Shown: positions 8,241-16,122 of the stretch, one piece after another
Layout of the letters: every line of letters begins with the position of its first letter
Numbering within the stretch: position 1 is the first letter of the stretch
Origin: Prevotella sp.
Lineage (GTDB): Bacteria; Bacteroidota; Bacteroidia; Bacteroidales; Bacteroidaceae
Length of the DNA stretch: 44,978 bases
Direction of reading: 5' to 3'
Assembly (NCBI GenBank): GCA_016281815.1
Contig: JAEEJK010000119.1
Span: 1 to 44,978 of the forward strand
Made by a program: the position numbers and the translations under genes
The notes under the pieces: generated by a model
Seen by the model: only the letters and a program-made list of their open reading frames with translations
Told to the model about the DNA's origin: nothing
Databases searched by the model: none

Positions 8241-9239
8241 TTATGGTATGCGTCTGAACACGGATATGCGCAGCAGGATCTCGAGGAGCAGCGCCACAAT
8301 GGCCGCGATGGCAAAGGGCTGGAATGCCTCATAGTGCTTGCTGAACTGCTTGACATTGAACTTGGTCTTCTCCAGTTTGTCGATGTCCTGGTAGATTTTC
8401 CTGAGTTCCGCCTTGTTGGTGGCTCGGTAGAAATTTCCGTCGGTGGTGGCAGCAATATCGCGCAATGTCTTGGTGTCGATTTCCACCGTCATGTTGACAT
8501 ACTGCACCATGCCGTTGACCATCATGGGATAGCGGGCCACCTTGTTGGTGCCCACGGCTATGGTGTAGACCCTGATGCCGAATTTCTTGGCAATCTCGGC
8601 TGCAGTCATGGGCGAGATGTCACCCCTGTTGTTGCTGCCGTCGGTGAGCAGGATCACCACCTTGCTCTTGGCCTTGCTGTCCTTGAGTCGGCCCACGGCG
8701 TTGGCCAGTCCCATACCAATAGCCGTGCCATCCTCAATGAGGTTGCTGGCCGCGATGTCGGTACGCACGTTGAGCAGCAGGTTGATGAGCGATTGGTGGT
8801 CGACCGTCATCGGGCATTGGGTGAACGACTCGCCGGCGAAGATGTTGAGTCCGATATTGTCATCGGGCCTGCCAGAGATGAAGTCGGTGGCCACTTCCTT
8901 CGCTGCCTCCAGGCGGTTGGGCTTGAGATCCTCGGCGAGCATACTCGTCGAGACGTCCATGGAGAGCATGATGTCGATACCCTCGACGGTCTTCTGGCCC
9001 CATGAGTTATGGGTCTGCGGGCGTGCCAGCATGAACACAATCATGACAAGCGTGAACAGCCTGAGCAACATGGGCAGATGGAGCAGCCTCACCCTCCAAC
9101 TCTTGGGAGCGAACTGATAGGGAAAGGTATCGCTCATCCGCATGGCTGGCTCGGTCTTCTTCCTGTAAAGGAAATACCACAGCACATAGGGAATGAGCAG
9201 CAGCAGAAGCAGGAAATATTCTTTGTTGACGAACTGCAT
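8241..9239 (-). CDS. batA: BatA, VWA-domain membrane protein
   Basis: This 332-aa protein is a paralogue of the next gene. It has an N-terminal membrane segment (LLLLLIPYVLWYFLY), a second one near 55-75, a VWA domain with the MIDAS motif MDVSTSM and the LTDGSNNRGD element, and a C-terminal hydrophobic helix (about 305-325). The MIDAS residues (DxSxS) are intact, so it should bind a divalent metal and a protein partner. Its position after MoxR and DUF58 genes is the standard order of the Bat (MoxR-associated) operon. Confidence 0.9.
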   Translation of the reverse strand: MQFVNKEYFLLLLLLIPYVLWYFLYRKKTEPAMRMSDTFPYQFAPKSWRVRLLHLPMLLRLFTLVMIVFMLARPQTHNSWGQKTVEGIDIMLSMDVSTSMLAEDLKPNRLEAAKEVATDFISGRPDDNIGLNIFAGESFTQCPMTVDHQSLINLLLNVRTDIAASNLIEDGTAIGMGLANAVGRLKDSKAKSKVVILLTDGSNNRGDISPMTAAEIAKKFGIRVYTIAVGTNKVARYPMMVNGMVQYVNMTVEIDTKTLRDIAATTDGNFYRATNKAELRKIYQDIDKLEKTKFNVKQFSKHYEAFQPFAIAAIVALLLEILLRISVFRRIP

Positions 9240-9262
9240 GGTTTGGATAACTTAATTGGACC

Positions 9263-10342
9263 TCAGAAGGCCATCATTGAGAAAACATTCCATACGACAT
9301 ATCCGAACAGGACGATGGCCAGCAGCGACATGACCGCTATCAGGGCGATGATCACATGGCGTGAACGCTTCGAGCGGCGCTCGCTGTCGGTGAGTGCTGT
9401 CTCCACGCGCTCTACGGTGGCGGTCTCCTCGCCCTTGGTGGCCTCGATGAACTCGACGACGCTCGCCATGTTGCGGTCGCGCTCATTGAGCAGTGCCGTG
9501 TGCTTGGCAAACTTCACCAGGTCGGCTGTCTCCAGCAAGTCGCGCAACTCATCGATCTTCGACTGGTCTTCCTCTTGCCTGAGCCGCTCCACGATCTCGC
9601 CGGTGGTCATCTCCATCGCCTTGATGCCGAAGCGCTCCTCCAGATAGACGCGCAACGTATCGGTAAGGCGTGTGTAGTATTCTTTCTGGTCGCCGCCTGT
9701 ATCCACATGCTCGCCCTTGATCTTGCTGATCTGTATCATGGCCTTCTGATGTGGCGGCACATGACGCACGAAGCGGATACGGGTGATGACGGGTTTGTTG
9801 TCGCGCAACCTCACATAAAGGTATGTCACGGCTGCTATCAGGAGCAGTATCAGCAATGACAACCAGAAGAGCGGTGCCCATTCGCTCCACAGGAAAGGAT
9901 TGTTCTGCACTCCCTTCGGGGGGAAGAACTGATTGGGGTGGAGGGTGTCGACCTCCACGGTGAGCACCTTGAGGCCATACCGCCCACTTGCCTTGTAGGG
10001 CTTCCCGTCCACCTTCACCTCCATGGGGCTGAGGTAGTAGAGGGTGTCGTCGAAGGAGGTGATGGTATACACTCTCGACAGGCGCACGCGCTGGTCATCG
10101 AGGCGCACGGTGTCTAAGTCCTTCATTCCAAGCACTTCCACACCCGGGATGAGCGGTGCGGTGTACTGGTAGTCGGGGAACTGTGCCTGCTGTCCCTCCT
10201 TCATGGTGACACTGAGCGTGATGTCTGCCTGCTCACCGACCAACAGTTCCATCGGTTCGAGCGACATCTCCACCTTCACCTGTGCCATGGCAGTCATGGA
10301 GGCCAGCAGTATGATCAACATTTGCAATCGTTTCATCATCAT
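9263..10342 (-). CDS. BatD-like membrane protein of the Bat operon
   Basis: This 359-aa protein has a signal peptide (about residues 1-20), a beta-rich periplasmic region (about 21-150) and a membrane helix near 158-178. A charged cytoplasmic part (about 180-325) follows, and a second membrane helix near 328-350. The start (VKVEMSLEPMELLVGEQADI) resembles the N-terminus of BatD (VSVSVPSKVMVGETFRL), so it may be a shorter BatD-like paralogue. In related operons a gene of this kind sits between the DUF58 and batA genes. It starts 6 nt after the DUF58 gene. No enzymatic motif is visible. A scaffold or assembly role in the MoxR-Bat complex is an inference from context. Confidence 0.75.
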   Translation of the reverse strand: MMMKRLQMLIILLASMTAMAQVKVEMSLEPMELLVGEQADITLSVTMKEGQQAQFPDYQYTAPLIPGVEVLGMKDLDTVRLDDQRVRLSRVYTITSFDDTLYYLSPMEVKVDGKPYKASGRYGLKVLTVEVDTLHPNQFFPPKGVQNNPFLWSEWAPLFWLSLLILLLIAAVTYLYVRLRDNKPVITRIRFVRHVPPHQKAMIQISKIKGEHVDTGGDQKEYYTRLTDTLRVYLEERFGIKAMEMTTGEIVERLRQEEDQSKIDELRDLLETADLVKFAKHTALLNERDRNMASVVEFIEATKGEETATVERVETALTDSERRSKRSRHVIIALIAVMSLLAIVLFGYVVWNVFSMMAF

Positions 10343-10348
10343 GGCGGG

Positions 10349-11221
10349 TTATGTTCTCATATCGAAGAGCATGCGCAGCGACTTCACATAGTCTTCTGAG
10401 GTGGAGACCGACACATGGTCGACGTTGCTCTTGGAGAACGTTTCCTTCAACTGTGCCTGTCTTCTCCACCAGTATGCGGTATGGGCTTGGCGCAGGCGCT
10501 TGCTGCTGGTGTCGACCACCATCTCATGACCGGTCTCGGCATCGCGTATGCGCATGAGCCCCACATCGGGCAGTTCCTTCGCCCGTTGGTCATACACCTG
10601 GATAGCCACCACGTCGTGTTTCTGATTGGCAATGATCAACTGATGGTCGAAATTGCTCCTGACAAAGAAGTCGCTGAGCAGGAAAGCCGTGCAACTGCGT
10701 TTCATCACCTTGGTGAGAAACTCCACTGCCATCCCCACATCGGTGCGCAGACTCTGCGGCTTGAAATCGAGCATCTCGCGGATGATATAGAGGATGTGCT
10801 TGCGGCCTTTCTTGGGGGGGATATACTTCTCTATCTGGTCGGAGAAGAAGATGACCCCTATCTTGTCATTGTTCTGAATGGCGCTGAAAGCCAAGGTGGC
10901 TGCTATCTCCGCCACCATGTCGCGCTTGGTTTGCCTGACCGTACCGAAATCCAGTGAGCCGCTGACATCCACCATCAGCATCACAGTGAGTTCACGCTCC
11001 TCCTCAAACACCTTGATGAAGGGCTTGTGGAAGCGTGCCGTCACGTTCCAGTCGATGTCACGCACGTCGTCGCCATACTGATACTCCCTCACCTCTGAGA
11101 ATGCCATTCCCCTGCCCTTGAAGGCAGAATGGTATTGACCGGCGAAGATGTTCTGACTCAGCCGACGTGTGCGGATCTCTATTTGGCGCACCTTTTTCAG
11201 CAACTCAGCGGTATCCATCAA
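10349..11221 (-). CDS. DUF58 domain protein (VWA-like, MoxR-associated)
   Basis: This 290-aa protein has no signal peptide. It contains the DUF58 core GDDVRDIDWNVTARF, followed by a VWA-like fold with MVDVSGSLDFGT (DxSxS). DUF58 proteins pair with MoxR ATPases, probably as substrate adaptors or partners. Its ATG overlaps the stop of the MoxR gene by 4 nt (ATGA), a classic sign of coupled translation. Confidence 0.9.
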   Translation of the reverse strand: MMDTAELLKKVRQIEIRTRRLSQNIFAGQYHSAFKGRGMAFSEVREYQYGDDVRDIDWNVTARFHKPFIKVFEEERELTVMLMVDVSGSLDFGTVRQTKRDMVAEIAATLAFSAIQNNDKIGVIFFSDQIEKYIPPKKGRKHILYIIREMLDFKPQSLRTDVGMAVEFLTKVMKRSCTAFLLSDFFVRSNFDHQLIIANQKHDVVAIQVYDQRAKELPDVGLMRIRDAETGHEMVVDTSSKRLRQAHTAYWWRRQAQLKETFSKSNVDHVSVSTSEDYVKSLRMLFDMRT

Positions 11222-12213
11222 GGCACCTCCACTTTGTTGATGATGCGGCTGACAATCTCCTCACTGCGCACATTGGCTGCCTCTGCCTGATAGGTGAGGC
11301 CGATGCGGTGGCGGAGCACATCATGGGCGACAGCCTTCACGTCCTCGGGCACCACGAAACCGCGGCGTTTGATGAAGGCGTAAGCCCTGGCTGCCCTTGC
11401 CAGACTGATGCTGGCACGCGGCGAACCACCGAAACTGATGAGGTCGTGGAGGTCGTTGAGCCCGTATCTTTCGGGATAGCGTGTCGCGAAAACGATGTCG
11501 GCGATATATTGCTCGATCTTCTCGTCGATATACACCTGGCGCACGACGTCGCGTGCATCGATAATCTCCTTGGCTGTGATGACCGGCGTCACCTCGGGAA
11601 GGCTCTTGTGCAGGTTCTCACGGATAATGAGTTTCTCCTCGTCGAGCGTGGGATAATCAATCACTGCCTTGAGCATGAAACGGTCGACCTGGGCCTCAGG
11701 CAACTGATAGGTGCCCTCCTGCTCGATGGGGTTCTGAGTAGCCATGACGAGGAATGGGTCGGGAAGAGCAAAAGTGTGGTCGCCGATGGTGACCTGGTGC
11801 TCCTGCATAGCCTCAAGAAGGGCACTCTGCACCTTGGCCGGAGCACGGTTAATCTCATCAGCCAGCACGAAGTTGGCAAATACCGGTCCTTTCTTGACTT
11901 GGAATTTCTCCTCTTTCTGCGAGTAGATCATGGTTCCCACCACATCGGCTGGCAAGAGGTCGGGAGTGAACTGTATTCGACTGTAACGGGCATCAATCAG
12001 TTGTGCGAGTGTCTTGATAGCCAATGTCTTGGCCAGTCCTGGCACACCCTCAAGGAGGATATGTCCGTCACTGAGCAAGCCGATGAGCAATGAGTCGACT
12101 AGGTGTTTCTGTCCTACGATGACGCGGTCCATACCCATGGTAAGGCTGGAGATAAACGCGCTCTGCTGTTCTATCCGCAAGTTCAGTTCGCGGATATCAA
12201 ATGTGTCTGCCAT
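11218..12213 (-). CDS. MoxR-family AAA+ ATPase
   Basis: This 331-aa protein is a MoxR-type AAA+ ATPase. Its Walker A is the family variant LLEGVPGLAKT (about residues 75-85), Walker B is FVLADEINRA, and the sensor region MATQNPIEQEGTYQLPEAQ is highly typical. MoxR ATPases act as chaperones that mature or assemble protein complexes, here probably the VWA proteins encoded downstream. It is the first gene of the nine-gene operon running to queA and has a TAnnTTTG box 58 nt upstream of its start. Confidence 0.93.
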   Translation of the reverse strand: MADTFDIRELNLRIEQQSAFISSLTMGMDRVIVGQKHLVDSLLIGLLSDGHILLEGVPGLAKTLAIKTLAQLIDARYSRIQFTPDLLPADVVGTMIYSQKEEKFQVKKGPVFANFVLADEINRAPAKVQSALLEAMQEHQVTIGDHTFALPDPFLVMATQNPIEQEGTYQLPEAQVDRFMLKAVIDYPTLDEEKLIIRENLHKSLPEVTPVITAKEIIDARDVVRQVYIDEKIEQYIADIVFATRYPERYGLNDLHDLISFGGSPRASISLARAARAYAFIKRRGFVVPEDVKAVAHDVLRHRIGLTYQAEAANVRSEEIVSRIINKVEVP

Positions 12214-12270
12214 TTTTATCTGTTTTATGAGTAATTCAGCATTCTTGACCTCCTTTGCGGAAAATCAACG

Positions 12271-12278
12271 CAAAATTA
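12271..12278 (-). promoter_or_regulatory. Putative -7 box of the Bat operon
   Basis: TAATTTTG on the minus strand matches the Bacteroidetes TAnnTTTG box and lies 58 nt before the MoxR start. A clear TTTG at the -33 position is not seen, so this is a moderate call. Confidence 0.5.
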
Positions 12279-12370
12279 CAACATAAAACATGAATGGGCG
12301 AAGAAAGCAGTCTAAATTATATTAAAAATTCAACTTTATTTAGTTGAAAGTAGTTAAAGAAGTTAAGGGG

Positions 12371-12426
12371 AGTGAAGAGTGAAGAGTGAAGAGTGAAGAG
12401 TGAAGAGTGAAGAGTGAAGAGTGAAG
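12371..12426. repeat. Heptanucleotide repeat, eight units of AGTGAAG
   Basis: Eight perfect copies of the 7-bp unit AGTGAAG lie in the gap between the Bat operon and pncC. The same sequence in reverse complement forms a longer, less perfect array at 15402-15505. No reading frame of note uses it. The gap 12214-12642 otherwise holds the promoter box above, an AGTTAA-like stretch near 12345 and the palindromic repeats below. Confidence 0.9.
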
Positions 12427-12505
12427 AATTATGATTACTCTTGTTATATTTGGATTTGGGAACTTGGAAGATGAAGAGACAAACGTTGGAATGGCGGCAC
12501 AACAA

Positions 12506-12588
12506 GTAGGGACGCGATGTATCGCGTCCGCCACCTAAAATGATGTATCGCGTCCGCAACTAATGCGATGTATCGCGTCCGCCACCTA
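12506..12588. repeat. Palindromic repeats (GGACGCGATGTATCGCGTCC family)
   Basis: One complete palindrome GGACGCGATGTATCGCGTCC (within 12506-12534) is followed by two partial copies that keep the right arm (near 12542-12560 and 12565-12588). The complete form is preceded by GTAG and followed by GCCACC. The family recurs at 15350-15374 and, in tandem, at 20239-20450. It behaves like a REP-type extragenic palindrome. Confidence 0.85.
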
Positions 12589-12642
12589 AGAATTATGGCT
12601 GATGAGTCGGCACTCTGAGAGGCCATCTACCTAGCCTATCAA

Positions 12643-13161
12643 CTAAAAGCCAAAGCCCTCCTCCTTCTTGGGAAGCACCTCAGAGATATAGTCATAAAAT
12701 CCCTGGAGGGCACGGAATGTGGCGATGGAGAGATTGATGTCGCGGCCCTCGTCCTCTTCGAGTTTGATGGTGCGGACATCATCTTTGGAGCCAAAAGCCA
12801 GCCAAATGGTGCCAACGGGTATCTCCTTGGTGCCGCCTCCAGGACCTGCAATGCCTGTGGCCGAGATGGCGTAGTCTACCTGGAGGGTTTCACAGGCACC
12901 CTTCACCATGGCGATGGCCACTTCCTCGCAAACGGCGGTTTTCTCTTCCAGAAGTTGATGGTCGACATGGAGCAGTCTCTCCTTCACCTCGTTGGTATAA
13001 GAGACGATGGCTCCTTTGAAGTAACCCGACGCACCAGGGGTGGCAATGATGGCCTCAGCGATGCGTCCTCCGGTGCAACTCTCTGCTGTGCCCAGGGTTT
13101 TGCCCGACTCATAGAGCAATGTTTGTATCTCGCGGCTCAATACTTTTTTTTCGAGTTCCAT
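12643..13161 (-). CDS. pncC: Nicotinamide-nucleotide amidase (CinA C-terminal family)
   Basis: This 172-aa protein matches the stand-alone CinA C-terminal domain. It has the signature TAESCTGGRIAEAI near residue 24 and the SATGIAGPGGGTKEIPVGTI stretch near residue 105. The family deamidates nicotinamide mononucleotide to nicotinate mononucleotide in NAD recycling. The length fits PncC rather than full-length CinA. The catalytic Ser and the conserved glycines are in place. It stands alone between two repeat-rich gaps. Confidence 0.9.
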   Translation of the reverse strand: MELEKKVLSREIQTLLYESGKTLGTAESCTGGRIAEAIIATPGASGYFKGAIVSYTNEVKERLLHVDHQLLEEKTAVCEEVAIAMVKGACETLQVDYAISATGIAGPGGGTKEIPVGTIWLAFGSKDDVRTIKLEEDEGRDINLSIATFRALQGFYDYISEVLPKKEEGFGF

Positions 13162-13355
13162 ATTGTTTGGGAGTTTAGGAGTTATATTTGGGGGATTTGG
13201 GGAGTTTAGGAGTTATATTTGGGGAGTTTAGGAGTCTAGGAGTTTAGACAATACCACTGATTGGCGTGGCAAGCGTGACTAACACTATTCTTCAGTACTA
13301 TTATTTCTCAGTCTTCAATTTTCAATCTTCAATCTTCGATTTTCAATTTTCAATT
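13162..13355. repeat. Low-complexity intergenic repeats (GGAGTTTA and TTCAATTT types)
   Basis: The gap between tsaD and pncC is filled with reiterated short motifs. Variants of GGAGTTTAGGAGTTATATTT occur at 13165-13245, and TTCAATTTTCAATCTTCAAT variants at 13314-13355. The first type recurs at 15258-15315, upstream of map. No gene is seen in it. Confidence 0.75.
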
Positions 13356-14381
13356 TCATTGAAAGGTGACTTTTGAGAAAGCGGGCGCTTCGATGCTGCA
13401 GAACTCGCCATCGAGGTATTTATAATACCCTGTGACAGCAATCATGGCTGCATTGTCGGTGGTGTAACTGAACTTAGGGATGTAGATGGTCCATTTATAG
13501 CGATCGGCGTGCTCACGGAAGGCATTCCTCAGACCATTGTTGGCAGAGACGCCCCCGGCGAGTGCCACGTGCTTGATGCGTGTCTGCTTGACAGCCAGGC
13601 GCAGTTTTCGCATGAGGATATCGACGACGGTGAACTCCAGGCTTGCCGCCAGGTCTTCCTGATGATGCGCGATGAAATCTGGATCTTCCTTCACCCAGTC
13701 GCGGAGATTGTAGAGAAAAGAGGTCTTCAGTCCGCTGAAACTGTAGTCGAGTCCGGGGATATGGGGCTCAGCGAACTGATAGGCATGGGGATTGCCTTTT
13801 CTCGCCAGACGGTCGATGATGGGCCCACCGGGATAGCCCAATCCCATCACCTTGGAACATTTGTCGATGGCCTCGCCAGCGGCATCGTCGATGGTCTGGC
13901 CGAGCACCTGCATGTCGTTGTAGGCATTGACCCTGACAATCTGCGTATTGCCACCGCTCACCAGCAGGCAGAGGAAGGGCATGGGCGGAGCCGAGGCGTC
14001 ATCGTCACTCTCCTTGATGAAATGGGCCATGACATGCCCCTGCAGATGGTTGACATCAATGAGAGGAATGCCCAAGGAGCGGGCAAAGCCCTTGGCAAAA
14101 CTCACCCCCACGAGGAGCGACCCCATCAGTCCCGGACCACGTGTGAAGGCGACCGCCGAGAGCATCTCCTTGGTGATGCCTGCACGTTTGATGGCTTGGT
14201 CTACCACCGGCACCACATTCTGCTGATGAGCCCTCGATGCCAGTTCCGGCACCACTCCTCCATAGTCGCGGTGCACTTCCTGCGATGCCGTGACATTGCT
14301 CAACAGCACCCCATTGCGGAGAACGGCGGCAGAGGTGTCGTCACAACTGCTCTCTATGCCCAGTATATAGATATCCTTCAT
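13356..14381 (-). CDS. tsaD: tRNA threonylcarbamoyladenosine transferase TsaD
   Basis: TsaD transfers the threonylcarbamoyl group to adenosine 37 of ANN-decoding tRNAs, working with TsaB and TsaE. The 341-aa product starts at the ATG at 14379-14381 (MKDIYILGIESSCDDT), the canonical N-terminus. Visible motifs are the metal-binding HLQGH (with a further His in HVMAH), the LVSGGNTQIV strand and VALAGGVSANNGLR. It starts 2 nt after the stop of map, so the two are probably translated together. It lacks any fusion or truncation. Confidence 0.95.
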   Translation of the reverse strand: MKDIYILGIESSCDDTSAAVLRNGVLLSNVTASQEVHRDYGGVVPELASRAHQQNVVPVVDQAIKRAGITKEMLSAVAFTRGPGLMGSLLVGVSFAKGFARSLGIPLIDVNHLQGHVMAHFIKESDDDASAPPMPFLCLLVSGGNTQIVRVNAYNDMQVLGQTIDDAAGEAIDKCSKVMGLGYPGGPIIDRLARKGNPHAYQFAEPHIPGLDYSFSGLKTSFLYNLRDWVKEDPDFIAHHQEDLAASLEFTVVDILMRKLRLAVKQTRIKHVALAGGVSANNGLRNAFREHADRYKWTIYIPKFSYTTDNAAMIAVTGYYKYLDGEFCSIEAPAFSKVTFQ

Positions 14382-14383
14382 TT

Positions 14384-15244
14384 TCAATATGTTAAGATTT
14401 CCACTCCGTGCTCTGTCATGAGGAGGGTATGCTCCCACTGCGCGCTGGGCTGCTCATCCCATGAGATCACTTCCCAGCCATAGGGGTCTTCCTCATCGAC
14501 AAACACTTTCCATGACCCCATGTTGATCATCGGTTCGATGGTGAACACCATCCCCGGAACGAGGAGCATGCCCTGTCCCTTATGTCCGAAATGTGGGACA
14601 TCAGGCTGTTCGTGGAACTTCAGCCCCACCCCATGTCCACAGAGGTCGCGCACCACCCCATAATGATATTTTTTGGCATGCTTCTCGATGGCATGTCCGA
14701 TGTCGCCCACAAACGAGTAGGGCTTGGCAGCCTCCATGCCTATCTCCAGACACTCACGGGTGACCCTCACAAGTTGCTCCTTCTCGGGTGTTGTCTTTCC
14801 GATGATGAACATGCGTGAGGCATCGGCATAGTAGCCATCGAGGATGGTGGTGAAATCGACGTTGATGATGTCGCCTTCCTCCAGGACGTCCTCTTCCTTG
14901 GGTATGCCGTGGCAAACCACCTCATTGATACTGGTGCAGACACACTTGGGGAATCCCTCATAATTGAGGCATGCCGGTATGGCTCCGTGCCCTGTGCAGT
15001 AGTCGTAGCAGATTTTGTCGATCTCAATCGTACTCATACCTGCGTGGATATGCTTGGCCACCTCATCGAGCACACCGGTGTTGACCACACCGCTGCGGCG
15101 GATGCCTTCTATCTCCTCCGGTGTCCGGATGAGATCACGTGTAGGCACTTCCTTGCCTTTGCTTTCCCAATACATCACCTTCTTATCAAGTTCCGTAACT
15201 GGTTGTCCTGGCAGCAGATGCCATCTTTTTCTTTTGTTTGCCAT
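14384..15244 (-). CDS. map: Methionine aminopeptidase, type I
   Basis: This 286-aa enzyme removes the initiator methionine. Metal ligands are visible in INVDFTTILDGYYADASRMF (two Asp), GHGVGLKFHE (His), FTIEPMINMG (Glu) and the terminal QWEHTLLMTEHG (Glu). The N-terminal extension of about 40 residues (starting MANKRKRWHLLPG) makes it longer than the E. coli form, as in several Bacteroidetes versions. It is the first gene of a two-gene unit with tsaD. Confidence 0.95.
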   Translation of the reverse strand: MANKRKRWHLLPGQPVTELDKKVMYWESKGKEVPTRDLIRTPEEIEGIRRSGVVNTGVLDEVAKHIHAGMSTIEIDKICYDYCTGHGAIPACLNYEGFPKCVCTSINEVVCHGIPKEEDVLEEGDIINVDFTTILDGYYADASRMFIIGKTTPEKEQLVRVTRECLEIGMEAAKPYSFVGDIGHAIEKHAKKYHYGVVRDLCGHGVGLKFHEQPDVPHFGHKGQGMLLVPGMVFTIEPMINMGSWKVFVDEEDPYGWEVISWDEQPSAQWEHTLLMTEHGVEILTY

Positions 15245-15505
15245 ATTTATTTTATTTTGGAGTGTAGGAGTTTAGGAGTTTAGAATGTAGGAGTTTAGAA
15301 GTTTAGGAGTTTAGACGTATGCACTGCATGTCGTTACAAGTTTGGCTGACGGACGCGATACATCGCGTCCCTACATTTGCACCGCCATTTATGCTATGTA
15401 ATTCTTCACTCTTCACTCTTCACTCTTTACTCTTCACTCTTCACTCTTCATTCTTCACTCTTCATTCTTCATTCTTCACTCTTCATACTTCACTCTTCAT
15501 ACTTC
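15245..15505. repeat. Repeat-filled gap: GGAGTTTA, palindrome and CTCTTCA arrays
   Basis: Three repeat types follow one another. GGAGTTTA variants lie at 15258-15315, a reverse-oriented GGACGCGATACATCGCGTCC palindrome at 15350-15374, and about 100 bp of CTCTTCA/ATTCTTC heptamers at 15402-15505. The last array overlaps the 3' end of the HAD hydrolase gene and encodes its final residues. Confidence 0.85.
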
Positions 15506-16122
15506 TGCAGATGGGCGTGGATCTCATCCGTCCAGTCGGCTCCGTTTTCCGGACAATAGGTAAAGATGCCCAACTGACTGGCAGCCGCCACATTGCGCGG
15601 ACCGTCGTCAACGAAAAGTGTCTCTGATGGCAGGATCTGCTCATCCATGAGCACTTTTCTGAAGAACATGGGATTGGGCTTCATCATTCCTACCTTGTAA
15701 CTCATATACAAGCCATCGAAATAATCGCTGATGGGGTGTCCCATGCCATCGAAATCCACACTGTCAGCCCAATGCATCATGAAAGGATTGGTGTTGGACA
15801 GGAGGATGAGGCGGTAGCCCTCCTTGCGCAACTGCCGGAGCGCTTTGAGATTGCGCTGTGGCAGTTCCTTGCGGTAAGCCAGCCAAGCATTGAGACACTC
15901 TTCGTAGGAAAGTTGTCTGCCACACTCATGGCTGAGTTGGTCGATAAATTCCTCTGCAGTGATTTTTCCCTCTTCAAGGTCTCCGAACATCCCACCCTGC
16001 GTATAGGGGTCGAGTTGAAGGGCTGCATCCGGCAGTCCCAGCCGTTCGAAACATTTCACGGCATACTGATGGTCGAGGGTAATAATCACCCCGCCAAGGT
16101 CGAATATGATATTCTTAATCAT
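15490..16122 (-). CDS. HAD-family hydrolase
   Basis: This 210-aa protein starts at the ATG at 16120-16122 (MIKNIIFDLGGVIITLDHQ), which overlaps the metH stop by 8 nt. HAD motif I is FDLGGV, with the first Asp intact and the second position replaced by Gly as in many phosphatases of this subgroup. Motif II is LLSNTNPF and motif IV is FVDDGPRNV. It resembles haloacid-dehalogenase-like phosphatases of the YihX type; the substrate is unknown. The last codons (QKYEE) are read from an intergenic heptamer repeat, so the C-terminus may vary. Confidence 0.85.
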   Translation of the reverse strand: MIKNIIFDLGGVIITLDHQYAVKCFERLGLPDAALQLDPYTQGGMFGDLEEGKITAEEFIDQLSHECGRQLSYEECLNAWLAYRKELPQRNLKALRQLRKEGYRLILLSNTNPFMMHWADSVDFDGMGHPISDYFDGLYMSYKVGMMKPNPMFFRKVLMDEQILPSETLFVDDGPRNVAAASQLGIFTYCPENGADWTDEIHAHLQKYEE

